DNA of 64,000 bases from Isochrysis galbana (GCA_018136815.1 CM030939.1:972113-1036112), one strand, 5' to 3'. Counted from the stretch's first letter, positions 30,701 to 40,549 are shown. Numbers and translations are program-made. The notes: a model not told the origin generated them from the letters alone.

Positions 30701-32300
30701 TCAACGTTAGCTTGACCCGCTTCGCCTTGGATGACCCCAAGGACTTGCCTACCGCCGCCTCAGTCGTGGCATCCCCAATATGGGAAGGGTCCGGTTCTTC
30801 GGTCTCTGCAGCAAATCCAGTACGGAAAGGACAGCCGGCATAAACGATTGCAGATTTATCTACGCATTCTCCACCATCATGCCCATCTTGGCTCAACATC
30901 TCTCGCGCATCGCCCGTCGCTTGCACATCTTTCTGCTCCACTCGCTTTGGTGGCCCCTCTGTAAGCGACTGAACTTCCCTTTTGCTCCCATCGTTGCCAT
31001 GCACAGGGATGCCTCGTGCGTGGAGGGAGCGCGCCTCTATCTCTGCCAGGCGTGCTGCCAGGGATTCTGATGCACGCCTCTGCTGCGCCAGCGCCACCTC
31101 TGCCGCAGCTGCACGCTCAGCTTGCTCAGCAGCTTCTGTCTCTGCCATTGTTAGACGCCGCCGCAGCTCGTCGTGAGCGGCTCGTGCGGAGTCCGTCGCT
31201 GCACGTACAGCTGCTGATACGGAGTCCAGCTTGTCCTGCTCGCTCGCGCGTCGAGCTGCCTCGATTTGTGCTTCTGCATCGCGTCTAGCTGCTGCAATTT
31301 CTTCGCTAGCAGCATCGGCAGCAGCGCGCACCTGCTGCTTCGAAGCCAGCTCTGCTTTGCTGTGCGCTATTGCTTCCTCTCGTCGAGCAGCTGCCTTTTC
31401 CACCGCCTCGTTTCGCAACCTCTCCAATTCCTCCTCGCGAGCGGCCAGAGAATTCTTGGTGGCCTCTAGCTCGGATTGCAGCAGCAACGCAAAACGTTCG
31501 ATCGCCAAGGATGACGAGGGTGGTGACGAAAGGGTCATCGATTTTGATGCGGACTTTTGATCAGAAACGGATGGTCCGAGTTTCTGAGGCTCTAAATTGG
31601 CCCCGCCACGAGATTGCTTATTCGGCGTCCGAGATTCCTCAGAGCACGCAGGAGTCGCTCCAGTTGTCTGGTGAGACGGCTGCGCGTCGCCACGGGAATG
31701 GGGTCGCTCCTCATCTGGGCGGGGGATGACAGTCTCCAAAGATACAGTTGAGTGTAGTGACAACTCGGAGAGAACCTTGCCTGGCTCATGTAGCTGCGAG
31801 GCAGACGTCCCTGTCCTCCCCACAGCAGCACCACGCTGTGTCTGATCCCACATGTGCGCCTGCAGCCGAGCGTACCGACGACGAAGCTGGTCCGTCTGCG
31901 TCTTGTAGTGCTCGGCCAATCCATCGGCCTTTGCTGCTGCACTTACAGCTTGCGCAAGGGCAGCATCCTTCCGTCGCATCTCGCGGTCGAGCCTCTCCCT
32001 TTCGCGTTCAAGCTGATGACCATGAGCGCCCTCTTCCTTCTGCCCATTGCAGAGCGTCACTAGCCTTTCGTTGAGCGCAGAGCATGTGTGTTCGGCCATC
32101 CGAAGCTTCTCGGAAAGGTCTCCTCCGCCCGGCGCTGCTGATGAAGGGCTCGGCCGCAGCTTGCTGGAAGGGGAAAGCGCGGAGAGGTCACGAAGGGGAG
32201 AGGATGGAGGTACAGCCTCCGTCGCACTCCTTACTCTCCCTCCCGCCCCAGCTCGGAGCGCTGGCGACGACCGCTTCGGCTTCGCCGACGGCGACGCCAT
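27780..32300 (-). CDS. Large coiled-coil protein (about 1506 aa), function unknown
   Basis: One uninterrupted frame of over 4.5 kb. I start at ATG 32300 (MASPSAKPKRSSPAL...), which has a good context and opens a basic Ser/Pro-rich head; the frame is open to 32576, but that part is CT-rich repeat. Coiled coil starts at about residue 70 and recurs in long blocks of heptads rich in Ala, Glu, Arg and Lys (for example EELERLRNEAVEKAAARREE). Ser-rich disordered linkers and a Ser/Thr-rich tail with many S/T-P sites separate these blocks. It could be a cytoskeletal, centrosomal or basal-body scaffold (CROCC/rootletin-like organisation), but no diagnostic domain is visible and that is inference. A frame this long without a stop in a minus-only direction argues for a real gene. 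Confidence 0.82.
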   Translation of the reverse strand: MASPSAKPKRSSPALRAGAGGRVRSATEAVPPSSPLRDLSALSPSSKLRPSPSSAAPGGGDLSEKLRMAEHTCSALNERLVTLCNGQKEEGAHGHQLERERERLDREMRRKDAALAQAVSAAAKADGLAEHYKTQTDQLRRRYARLQAHMWDQTQRGAAVGRTGTSASQLHEPGKVLSELSLHSTVSLETVIPRPDEERPHSRGDAQPSHQTTGATPACSEESRTPNKQSRGGANLEPQKLGPSVSDQKSASKSMTLSSPPSSSLAIERFALLLQSELEATKNSLAAREEELERLRNEAVEKAAARREEAIAHSKAELASKQQVRAAADAASEEIAAARRDAEAQIEAARRASEQDKLDSVSAAVRAATDSARAAHDELRRRLTMAETEAAEQAERAAAAEVALAQQRRASESLAARLAEIEARSLHARGIPVHGNDGSKREVQSLTEGPPKRVEQKDVQATGDAREMLSQDGHDGGECVDKSAIVYAGCPFRTGFAAETEEPDPSHIGDATTEAAVGKSLGSSKAKRVKLTLSGGRTNLNQPIAAGEMACSNTEFAGSGQRQVSKSTLSPGARGVETNGLDGHDANVRTADAGMDQVALQDDSRTTAAGKDQSLHELRDVLERALARADRAEDDAKQASAMAAAEQQKAEVAMKAVEELGERIRLAEIEVETAKRDLEAVRSERNEACKAAEEARLEARVAQVVAHRENETSQAALQQLAEMQDCARVASDSAAKAAVMAARRENELLRRLEGMKAAEAMAHHAQSLGGFHDFTGHSSAAWQSNNTEGDYSDLCARLQMANKATARAEAELASERRRIFQLEESLATAQAREQESAAALERERSRVLLMRVRLQELEGQSDGKDIPLAREQTTSDGRGWAVEAQQIGKCQDARPEACKRSPPSPPVWETPPALGIRGGNRRARLFESPSREYLKEESVAGMGATVAVRPDLRADRVDGIRAPHYDFDWDAGANCGPSSNVDRSATSASTAPGCSGTQRAEDVAPRRGVREAAISAAKRDRLRAATAAARISVRCAGCDGSHGIDEISPEPHGTSGLELLNEGLRRKADRLVQEVEEARTSRDSATREAELLRGKLHFADQKKRTAEMKREEAAAAAASATRAAETAKSSLRCAQDELNRLRQSHQQLSTKVEFLNDQLRGAVRFRSNADSRSGRGARLVDVRAPLHSSQRPLHELDEERGISHSQFGGRGTLALMTKGEDEEGAALEMAQAKYVMDLERYARDLEFKLAHSAPTSSHDAPRGLLETTSEPRSTAIGHHEHQSDSDQTIFVEDFHDGLYPNGSSAEGFNEQASWDSESVRPLDPDLYDSSQTSSKVLVSTHDKCNEGMGQSDRQSSMARESLRSTTMGTMISPGGDRLSNRSNPPSHVSSSARRISPTATATRILQTAREAIMASPHFSHTAPFDSTSPNKFLVEESARQSTSPQTASPRMIRTANTPAAWQRHGDTSLSTPSGRCKIVSPKAVSTSIELKGSALARGALAELAAS

Positions 32301-32639
32301 CGTTTGAAGCGTCGCCGCTTCTCTTCTCTCTTTCTCTGCGCTTGAGACCTTCTCCTTCCTCTCACCTCTCTTTCCTCTAGAGTACTCTAGAGTAGAGTTT
32401 TGTGATCTACAGTCTACTTTAGAGAAGAGTACGAGTAGAGAAATGTATTTTCCATTGGTCACTAAATTAACCCTAGTACTTCCCCAGTCCGCGAGGCGGG
32501 ACGATCCGCGATGGGGAGCACTGAGAGGCCGCACGATAAAGAGCAGATGCAAAGGAGGCCCACGGGCGTGGCGCACCGCAGGCGGATGATGAAAGCCTTG
32601 CGATTGGCGAGATTCGAGATCCTAGATGGGAAATACGTA

Positions 32640-33145
32640 TTCACCGTATTTGTACGCAAACCAAATACAGACCGTATTTGCCGTATTTGAAACCCCCTCC
32701 GTATTTGCCCCCGTATTTGGAAGTAGAAGTAGAAGTAGTGAAGTAGTAGTAAGTAGTAGACAACGCGACGACGCATACCGGTCTGTGGTCTGTGGTCTGT
32801 AGTGCGATAGTGTGATCTTGTGTCGCATTCGCGAATCGACACTCGTAAGGCTTCTCTTCGTCGTTCGGTATTATCGTTATAATTCTCTCGTTCTCGTTCT
32901 CGGTCAAAAGCTTCGCTTGGATGCATAGGATCTTGGGTTGTGGAGCGCCCTCTCTCTTTCTCTCGAAAGAGAAGGGAAGTTTCCCCACCCTTCTTCCTCC
33001 TAGACGCCTCGCCAATAGGTTTAATTCGCTATCTTCTCCGCGCTTCTCTATCTACTTCAGTGATTGCAATTAGGTTTAATTTGCAATCTCTTCGCATCTC
33101 CCCCTTAGGCCCACCGCATCTCTCTCGTCTTATTCGATAAGTCTT
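32640..33145 (-). repeat. LTR-like dispersed repeat, copy B (inverted relative to copy A)
   Basis: Reverse-complement homology to 5865-6320 runs from about 33140 down to about 32820 in collinear order ('aagacgagaga', 'aagggggagatgcgaag', 'gcgaattaaacctat', 'gtggggaaacttccc', 'gtgtcgattcgcgaatgcgac'). Beyond 32820 it continues into GTATTTG-rich sequence also seen after the third copy near 48660-48840. It lies immediately upstream of the coiled-coil gene start and may have altered that promoter. Confidence 0.65.
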
Positions 33146-33184
33146 TTGGAATTGTGGAAATCAAAGCCGCAGCTTGGATTGTAA

Positions 33185-33312
33185 CGAGATGAACGAGATG
33201 TAACGAGATGGCCTGATGGCCCGACGACGAGATGAACGAGATGGCCTTGATGGCCCGACGAGATGAACGAGATGGCCCGAGGGCCCGACGAGATTGAACG
33301 AGATTTTCGGGT
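33185..33312 (+). repeat. Tandem repeat 'gatgaacgagatggccc...gacga'
   Basis: Four or more imperfect units built from 'gatgaacgagatg', 'gcc(tt)gatggcccgacga' and 'taacgagatg'. Low-complexity repeat next to LTR-like copy B. Confidence 0.75.
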
Positions 33313-33465
33313 AACGGAACTGGACGAGGAGTTTCCCCACTAAGCTTGGTCGTAATGCGGTAAAACCGATTTAGAGACAAGCGGGAAACCGGGGCGGAAG
33401 GAACTGGCAAGGAAGCCGGCAGGAAGGCAGAGGAAATGTCTTGGCAAGGCGACGGAGGCAGGACT

Positions 33466-33612
33466 TTTAACAGTAGGCGGAATTTTTAACAGTAGGAAGA
33501 GGCAGGAATTTTAACGGTAGACGGAGTGCGGAATTTTAACGGTAGAAGAAGAGCGTGGAATTTTTAACGGTAGAAGAAGAGCGTGGAATTTAACGGTAGA
33601 AGAAGAGCGGAG
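33466..33612 (+). repeat. Tandem repeat 'ggaattttaacggtagaagaagagcg'
   Basis: About six imperfect units of 25-30 bp sharing 'ttttaacggtag' and 'aagaagagcg'. They lie between the preceding tandem repeat and a tRNA-like segment, in a cluster of repetitive DNA. Confidence 0.75.
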
Positions 33613-33649
33613 AGGAGAAGGAGCGGGGCTCGAACTGCAGAGCGCTCCG

Positions 33650-33740
33650 TCCGGACTCGAACTCGCGACCCAGAGCAAAAGGTTGGTGGAGGCGGTGAGT
33701 TGAACCACTATGCCACGCGAATCTTTACGTAGCCATAGGG
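33650..33740 (-). other. tRNA-like segment with A and B box motifs (possible SINE head)
   Basis: On the minus strand 'tggcatagtgg' matches the RNA polymerase III A box, and about 50 bases later 'gagttcgagtcc' matches the B box. The spacing suits a tRNA. The TΨC stem pairs poorly and I could not close an acceptor stem, so a functional tRNA is unlikely; a tRNA-derived SINE or decayed tRNA fits better. Confidence 0.4.
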
Positions 33741-33861
33741 CCGATGGGAAGGGCTGAGAACCGCTTTATATACTCTGGGTTTTTTTTCTCTTCTTTTTCA
33801 CTTTTCTTCTTCTTTCTTCCTCTGTTCTTTTTTACTGTTTTTACTGTTTCTCTTTTTACTG

Positions 33862-35226
33862 TTATTTCTTTTTGCCTCTGAGACATCGCGAATGCGACAT
33901 GTCGAACACGCGATGACTACTGGCTCGTGGGCAGAGGGCCGTTCGATCGAGGGTGATGCTTCCCTCCGAGTGGGGGGATAGCGAGATGGTGGCGGAATGC
34001 GCCTGAAGGAAGTCGATGCCTAGGAGGAGCATCGGGTGTCCTTCGATGACGTCGAATCGGTGGCGGAAAGCGCGGCCGCTCATAGAGAAAACGACCGTGA
34101 CGACTCCTCGAGTGACGAGGTTCGCGCCATTGGGGCCTCGCAGAGGTCCTTGACAGTCGTCGGTTACTTTGGTAACGCAAGCGTCGGGAGGTAGGCAATC
34201 TAATAAGCCTTGAGTGATGTTTGACGGGCCAGCCCCGGTGTCGGCCACCGGACTCGCCGTGAGAGCGGTGTCGGCCAGGAGGATTCCGTCCCTGGTGCCT
34301 TCACGTAGGATGCGTAGGTCGCGCACATATAGGCTGTGGCGAGGTGTCGTGAACTTGGGGGTGTCGATGACGTCCCGGTGGGCGTAGGCCAATGACCCGT
34401 CGGAATCCAATGAGGGGGCCAACCAGGGTCCAGGACTGACCGCTGCGACGGACCGAGGTGGCTGTGGATTACTACGTCGGTAGCCGAGTCCTCTACGGTC
34501 GTTCGGATGACGCGGTGGTTGATCCCACAGCTTTGCAAGCCCTAGGTGAGCTTCTGTCCGTGGGAAAGACGGCGGATTTGGCTGTGGGGCGGAAGTCTTG
34601 CGGTAATTTGCCATTTCCGACAAAGCGGATTGAGCGGACGGAGTGGCTGCGGACGGCGAGGAGGCGGAAGTGGCGGTGTCCGCCGTACATGTCTCTGAGT
34701 GGCGTAAAACTTCTGCAGCTGCCGGCGGCGGCACGTGGGCCCAGCCGGTCTTGCTGTGTTGATCGGGGGCTCGCCAGGTGCCATATCTCTTTTTGAGCAC
34801 TGAGGGCGGGCCAGAAGGAAAGTCGGCGACTACTTCCGGTAGTGGGGCCGTCCATGGGGCGACTGGGTCCACGAGCGGTGTGGGCGCCTCTCGTGTGTCT
34901 TTTTGCGACGGCGACGTTGTCGGCAGTCGCTCGTCTGCCCCCGCCTCTTCTGCGGAAGGTGGAGCGGTAATTACTTCGGGGTGTGCATTATGGGGATTGC
35001 CCTGCCTCGTTTCCGTTATGGTGCGATTCCCCTTCCAGACGGGATCGCCGACAGATCGCCTTCTGATCGTCGTCCGTCGTTGTCTGGCCGGAGTGTTTGG
35101 GTTTGATTTCAGTCGAGTTATGTGAGAAAGTCGTGGGGCGAGAGTCGGGGTGTTTTCCTGGGTGTCTCTGTCCGTCGTCCTGTCGTCGGTCGTCATCCGT
35201 CGTCGCCAGGACATTTGATCGCTCAA
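33862..35226 (-). mobile_element. Ty3/gypsy fragment: gag-like region plus aspartic protease, truncated before RT
   Basis: A 454-codon open frame homologous to the first third of the chromovirus pol frame at 41430-44978. Shared landmarks occur in the same order: PWTAPxP, a RHPxDxRGLGY block, RH(S/C)LYVRDL, the protease active site VADTGAGPS, and PMLLLG(I/N)DFL. The frame ends soon after the protease (33862), where RT should start, so this copy is a 3' truncation. Protein divergence from the larger element is substantial, so it is a different subfamily and not a recent duplicate. The segment at 33899-33950 is nearly identical to 62135-62195, showing a third partial copy. Bordered on its 3' side by AT-rich low-complexity DNA (33775-33870). 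Confidence 0.8.
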
Positions 35227-35239
35227 TTCGACTGATGTC

Positions 35240-36046
35240 CCACAATTGACGGAACGACGCCTAAGTTCAAAACCACCGTAAGCTTACGGACTGACAGCCC
35301 AACTAGGATCTTAATAAGAACCATTGAAAGATTTACGAAAGTATGCTGCGCGCTCATCTTCGCCAACTCGATGGATACGTTGAGAACCGCTCAGGCGGGA
35401 ATGGGAAGACAGCCCTAAAAAAGAATCGATTTGGGCGACCGCCCACTCTACGAAACGGACAACAAAGGCAACTTGATACCTAGCGCGGAGCTGCTATCCC
35501 TGGCCGTAAGGCTAGGAGTCGAACTACAAGTCAAAACGAGGCCGGGAGCCTGCACGGAAATAGACAACTAAACTCGATCATGTGCACCCGCGAGGCGACT
35601 CGAAGGCATTGGACAGCCCTAAGGAGCACAAGGAAACACACAAAGCCACGAGAAGCACCAGCGGTCGAAAAACAGCTACTGATGGCACATATCAAAAGGC
35701 CTGCCCGAAACCGAAACACGCATCCGAAGCCGGGCCCGTGGTAGTGTACCAGGGCCGCACTCCCGACACCAAACAAAAAGAAAGGAGGGGGGGAAGGCGA
35801 AGATACGGGGCGACGGGAGGGAAGGGCGATGACGGGCGAGGGTGCAGAGTATACCTGACTAGCGATAGGTGTGTAGCCCTGAATCTTCAGATCTTTTTTT
35901 TTTATGATTTCCCCCCGAGAAGTTCTTATTATCTTGTGTACCACCACAAAGTGTCTTTATGCCCCGGAACCTTCATGCACCGGAACGTAGCCGCGGCCCT
36001 CCATACGCTCATAACACGCTCATACGCTCCATAGCACGTACGCACG
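35240..36046. other. Region with a small broken coding fragment, otherwise unassigned
   Basis: From ATG 35343 a frame reads MLRAHLRQLDGYVENRS and GNGKTALKK; after the A-run near 35418-35423 a second frame continues as RIDLGDRPLYETDNKGN and closes with TAA near 35572. Together they look like one small coding unit broken by a frameshift, perhaps retroelement debris. The rest (35580-36046) has overlapping frames without recognisable content. Confidence 0.3.
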
Positions 36047-38662
36047 TCATGCTGTTGTGGCGAGTATTTGATCCCCGCAAGGCGAATAGCGATCGAAAAT
36101 TGCGTGCGACAAGAGCGCATCTAGGCACAACCGTCGCGCGAGAGCTCCAAGATGGCGGTCCCAACCGTGATCCGCATTGCTTAAGCTGTAGCTCGTCCGC
36201 ATTGCGGAGTCCTCGATGGGAAAGAATCCGTCACATGCAGCCTTGAGCACTCGCCATTGACCCTTGCTGCCGACTATTTTGTCGTCAACGGCCTGGCGGG
36301 AGAGTAACGCGATCCCGGCTGTCCGTTCACGCGACAAGTCGGAGATGGCTGCAAATAGGCAAGCGCGCCAAGAACGCTCTTTCGGCCAGGTTGAGCCATC
36401 GGCGATATCGTTTACTTGGCTGAGTCTAGCATCACCGACTAACTTGGATGGCGGCTCATATACCGAGCAGAAATGCAGAAAAGTGGAAGCGTTGGGCTTC
36501 GCGTGCCCGGTCACAATGGTCGACGACGCATTGAATGCTGGAGGGAAAAGCATTGTTGGTTCCTCTGTGTGATCCCGGAAGTTCCAACGATACCAAGGCA
36601 ACATTGTTGCTTTCGCCCACCCAAATACGCACGCAACATGGGCATCCTCCACCTCCCCCTGAGAACGCAGCACGGAGCTTGTTTGTAGAGAATGGTTCCT
36701 CAGTGGGTAGGCAGCACTGACACAGGGCGGGTAAAATAAATCTTTTGCGCATTTGTGTTCTGAATCTATGGCACCGGGCACGCGTTCACCTGCACCATCG
36801 CACAGGGGTCGTCGATACCGAGCTTGCCACCTCCAGGGGAATCAAAGGCTGAGTGCGAGCCACGACTCCCAAACTCTGACCAATAGCGGAGCCAGCATGC
36901 CGCAGCTATGCGTGACGCCGCATCGACGCAGAGATTCGACAAGGACTGCTTGAAAGAATCGCGCCCGGCACTCATCTGTGCCTACTTTTCGACGGCACAC
37001 AAAGGCTTAGCGTAATGCCACATTGAAGGTCATCGACAAGCAAAGCTAATCCTTTCTCATCCCCCTCGCGGAACCAAGCCGGGCCTCGCAGGCCGCGCGC
37101 AAGCTTTCTCGCAGCCTCCACGTAAAACCTCCAAAATATTGCCAGTAGAACTATTGTGTGGTAAGCAAACTTTGCTCTTCTCATATGGCAAGGGGACGCA
37201 GCGCTCCTTGTCACCTGCATATATACACCGGATGCGCATTGACAACTCTCTGATGGTCGTGGCCCGGCATTGCATACGGAAAGGGCTCTCGTCAAAGCGG
37301 TACGCTCGCCGAGTAAGTCGGCGTGACTGACGAGTGAGGCATCATTCATCCGTGCCCCACCAAAGCCGTTCGCTCGGTCACCCTGTGCATGCATCATCAG
37401 CCCATGACCAAGCCCATGCACACATGAAGAATAGTCACGCAATGCAGCTCCCTCCTGAATGCCTTCCAACTCGCCCGCAGCGCCGCGCATACCCAGTTCG
37501 GCTGTGATCCTGTTGCAAGACGGATGACCGGGAAGGCAAAGCTTTGTTACCGCTGCAACGCCCATCCTCAGCTCAAGGGGTCGTGTAGAAGCAAAACATG
37601 ATTGAGAGGATAACGCTTAGACTGCGACTCTACTGTGTGATAAGGCAATACCTGTTGCAAGCTTTTTGTGAAAGTGCCCACTCCCACACTCTCTCGCTGT
37701 AGCTTGAATTGCCGAACCACCCTGGGATGCGCTTCAACCCGCCAGCAAGAAGCCCGTGCTGCAGGCCGCCCCAAAGCGGGGATAAGGAAGCGACTGCCAT
37801 CGCAGCGGACCTGTGCGCGATATGGAGTGAGCGAGTTCGGAAGGTGGGACATTCGGCCGCCAGGCAACAACACGTCGCAAGGGGCCACGGGCGATCCACG
37901 GGTTGAGGATCGAGCAACACAGAAAGCCGTCTCTATCACGTCACGGCCAGACACACGGGGCTAGCACGTGCAGCGTGCATACAAGTCGTCGGCACTCCCA
38001 CCGGCCTGGATGCACTCCTCGGAGCCAGCATGGTCTGCTGCGGCAAACCCCATGACGTGCAATGCCACGTGAGGTACGGCCACAACCTTCGTGTAAGCGA
38101 GCCAAACAACGCCGAAAAGGCCGAGGGACGCAGCATACTCCCGAACCAGTGGCACCCAAAATGCCTCCTCGTCCCTGTGCAACTCTATCTTCGAAAATGC
38201 GGAAACATACTGTCTTACGCGAGGTGCGAGGGATGCCGAAGTAATGTTGATGAACTCACAATTCAAACGCGCCCGACCACTGCCGGGGCCATTTGGTGGC
38301 ATGCCTTGTCGAAATGCGATCTTGGTGGCCAATTGCATCGGAGTTGAATTCGGAAGCACCTGGGCAACCTCCCAGCCTGAGGAACGTAGCGAGGCAGCTG
38401 CGACTTCGAAGCGAGGTATTCTGGATGGCAAGCGAGCATCGTCAATAAGGTGAGACGGCAGACTGCTCATCGCGCGGCGATGCCCTGAGCCTGAAAAGGA
38501 GCTGTCACCCTGTTCCGCGTCTGAATACCCATCCTCTCCACGCCGACCGGCTTGATTCAAATTAGTATCATGTGCCTCACCGTCGGTGGCCCCCGTTCCA
38601 TCGGGATGCGCGCAGCACCCATTGCGATATTCAGGGAAGAGGTGGTAAACATAAGCATCCGC
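36047..38662 (-). CDS. Multi-exon region encoding repeated Cys/HG-rich segments (unknown family, possibly the 3' part of the sulfotransferase gene)
   Basis: A series of minus-strand exons. One begins at 38662 (acceptor cacttttag|GCG, continuing DAYVYHLFPEYRNGCCAHPDG) and runs to about 37997. One lies within about 37860-37650 and contains QHGLLAGG ... WALSQKACNR. One is about 37570-37215 with CVHGLGHGLMMHA ... ALSVCNAG ... CQCASGVYMQ. Another lies in about 36965-36790 with AACWLRYWSEF, and the last at about 36735-36047 with ACVFGWAKATMLPWYR and a late stop. The repeated theme is an aromatic/HG-rich turn followed by an A-L-x3-C helix, suggesting duplicated disulfide-containing domains. Exact junctions are uncertain, and no family is recognised. 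An in-phase junction from 38743 to 38662 would fuse it to the sulfotransferase upstream. Confidence 0.45.
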
Positions 38663-38742
38663 CTAAAAGTGACATGGCGGGGGATTGTGTGGTTAGCCAG
38701 CTGAGCAAGGTGGGGCAACAAATTCGCCGCGTAAGTAGCTAC

Positions 38743-39726
38743 GAGGCTTTCAGAGTCATCCAATTTGTGTGCAAGTGGCTCGCCTTCATGATCGGCTTGA
38801 TTCTACCATCCTGTGCTTTGGTGATGTAGTGCGTTTTGTCTATGCAATGGAGCATCTTGCCTCACCTTGGCGATGAGTTGCACCAACTCTGGATCGCCTC
38901 TAAAGTAGAATTCGCAAGGAGCATGCTCGCTCTGATGCAAATTGTAGTCTGCAATAGACAGCGCAGGCGCAGCTCTCAGGGAGTGCGATCCATCGTCGGG
39001 AGAGCTTGGCCCGGCATAGGAGTGCTTGATAGCAAGCTCTGTCACTTTCCTCAATTCAGGCCGCTGGTCGCCACCACCGCCTCCAGAATGAGAGCCATCA
39101 GGGCGATTCTCACGCCCTCCTTCTCGCCCATCATTTGCATGCAGACCGGCCTCCTGCAGACGCGCAGCCACCTCCATGGGTGCTTGGGAGACGAATTGTT
39201 CGAGGCAGGCTTGCAGATCAGCGTCCATCGTCTCTGTATGGACCCAGCAGTCGACGGCCTCTGTGTCTAGATAGTCATGATATCTGCGGGAGAATTCACC
39301 GAGCGAGCCTCGAGCGAATAATCGGAATGCAGAGACGTTCGAGACTGTGTCGTAGACATGCGCCATCATCGGTTCGGACTTGTGCATCTTCTTGAACTCG
39401 AAGTTGTACCTCCCATGGCCCATGACGCCCCATGCCCAGAGCGAGACGTAGAGTGCGCATGGATTGCGTGCGCTCGAGACTATGAAGGCCTCGCGCGCCT
39501 CCTCCCGAGTCACGGTATCCCTCTCGGCGCGAACCGTGAAGAGGCCCTCCTCGAAGAGCTGGCCGTACTCTGCCTTCAGCTTGCTCACGATGGCCTGGCC
39601 GCCCGTCTTGGCGACGTGCTTGAAGAGGAAGCGGCCGCGGCCGCGCGACGGCGCGCCTGCCGACCAGCCCGCCAGAGAGAGCAATAGCGCCGCGCCCCAA
39701 CGGGTGCTCACCAAAGCCATGCCCAT
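38743..39726 (-). CDS. Sulfotransferase-domain protein (N-terminal part of a minus-strand gene)
   Basis: Exon 1 starts at Met 39726 (or 39720) with a signal sequence (MALVSTRWGAALLLSLAGWSAG) and ends at 38866 (AAG|gtgagg). A likely second exon is 38802-38743. FLFKHVAKTGGQAIVSKL is the 5'-phosphosulfate-binding loop (P-K-T-G-G type) of Golgi carbohydrate sulfotransferases. IVSSARNPCALYVS is the 3'-phosphate-binding Arg/Ser motif. Such enzymes transfer sulfate from PAPS to glycans in the Golgi lumen. About 290 residues precede the first donor, including a Gly/His-rich insert. The C-terminus is not settled: the frame can stop at 38803 unspliced, or continue by splicing into the Cys/HG-rich exons below 38662. 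CT and poly-G tracts lie just upstream of the start. Confidence 0.65.
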
Positions 39727-39744
39727 CCAGCCCAGCCCTCTGTC

Positions 39745-39795
39745 TCCCTCTCTCTCTCTCTCTCTCTCCACCCGAGAGAGGGAGCGAGCGGGGGT

Positions 39796-39831
<36 letters not shown>

Positions 39832-39838
39832 CGGGTCA
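39745..39838. repeat. (CT)n tract followed by a poly-G run
   Basis: CT dinucleotides at about 39745-39770, then an almost uninterrupted G run at about 39797-39831. The start codon of the sulfotransferase gene (39726) lies within 25 bp. Length is probably polymorphic and hard to sequence. Confidence 0.9.
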
Positions 39839-40258
39839 GTGTGACTGTGAACATGGGGCGTTTTACCCGTAAGTGCCAGGGGCTTGGGCGGGGGGTCCGT
39901 CGTTCAGTCGTTCAGTCGTTCCCACAAGATGTGCCCGGGCGCCCGCGGCAAAGCGGCAAAGCTCTCTGCGTCGTGTACGCGCCTTCCCCGCCATCCCGAA
40001 CGCACACCCTCAACGCCCTCGACAAGCCTGTGCCTGAACTTGTCATCGCGCGTCTCGCCCGTGTCGAATCAAGCGGATCCTACATGTGAAAAACAGTCCA
40101 ACAACCCAAGAAAAACAGTAAAAACAGCTGTTTTTGGGTTACACAAAAAAACAGTCAAAAACAGGCCGAAAAACAGGATCCTTTACATAAACAACTGTTT
40201 ACGTTAGAGTAAGGGGTAAGGGGGGTACGGGGGCGGGCGCCCACTCGGAGCACGACGC

Positions 40259-40358
40259 NNNNNNNNNNNNNNNNNNNNNNNNNNNNNNNNNNNNNNNNNN
40301 NNNNNNNNNNNNNNNNNNNNNNNNNNNNNNNNNNNNNNNNNNNNNNNNNNNNNNNNNN
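40259..40358. other. Assembly gap (100 N)
   Basis: Exactly 100 undefined bases, the usual placeholder for a gap of unknown size. It falls where the 5' LTR and leader of the adjacent retrotransposon should be; that LTR is not visible to the left of the gap, so it is probably missing from the assembly. Confidence 0.98.
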
Positions 40359-40549
40359 ACAGCCACGTCCCTTCTTTCGTCGGCGCCGACCCGCCGGCGA
40401 CAGATTGCAACGAAGTCGATGCCGGGCCCGATTCCTCTTCTGATGTGACCATGGAGAGTGACCACAACTCCCTTGCACGTCGAGGAACGGCCGCCTCCCA
40501 AACCGAGCTTCTACGGCCCATTGAGCCAACCCAACCGAGTCTCTAAGCC

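Noticed and set aside
31000-31560. Plus-strand Ser/Ala/Cys-rich frames opposite the coiled-coil gene
   Set aside because: They are antisense shadows of Glu/Arg/Ala codons in the long minus-strand frame.
33650-33740. Functional tRNA gene
   Set aside because: A and B box words are present, but the TΨC stem and acceptor stem do not pair; kept only as a tRNA-like segment.
40080-40258. 5' LTR of the chromovirus left of the gap
   Set aside because: The sequence before the gap ('aaaacag' repeats, GC-rich end) shows no similarity to the LTR beginning at 47241.
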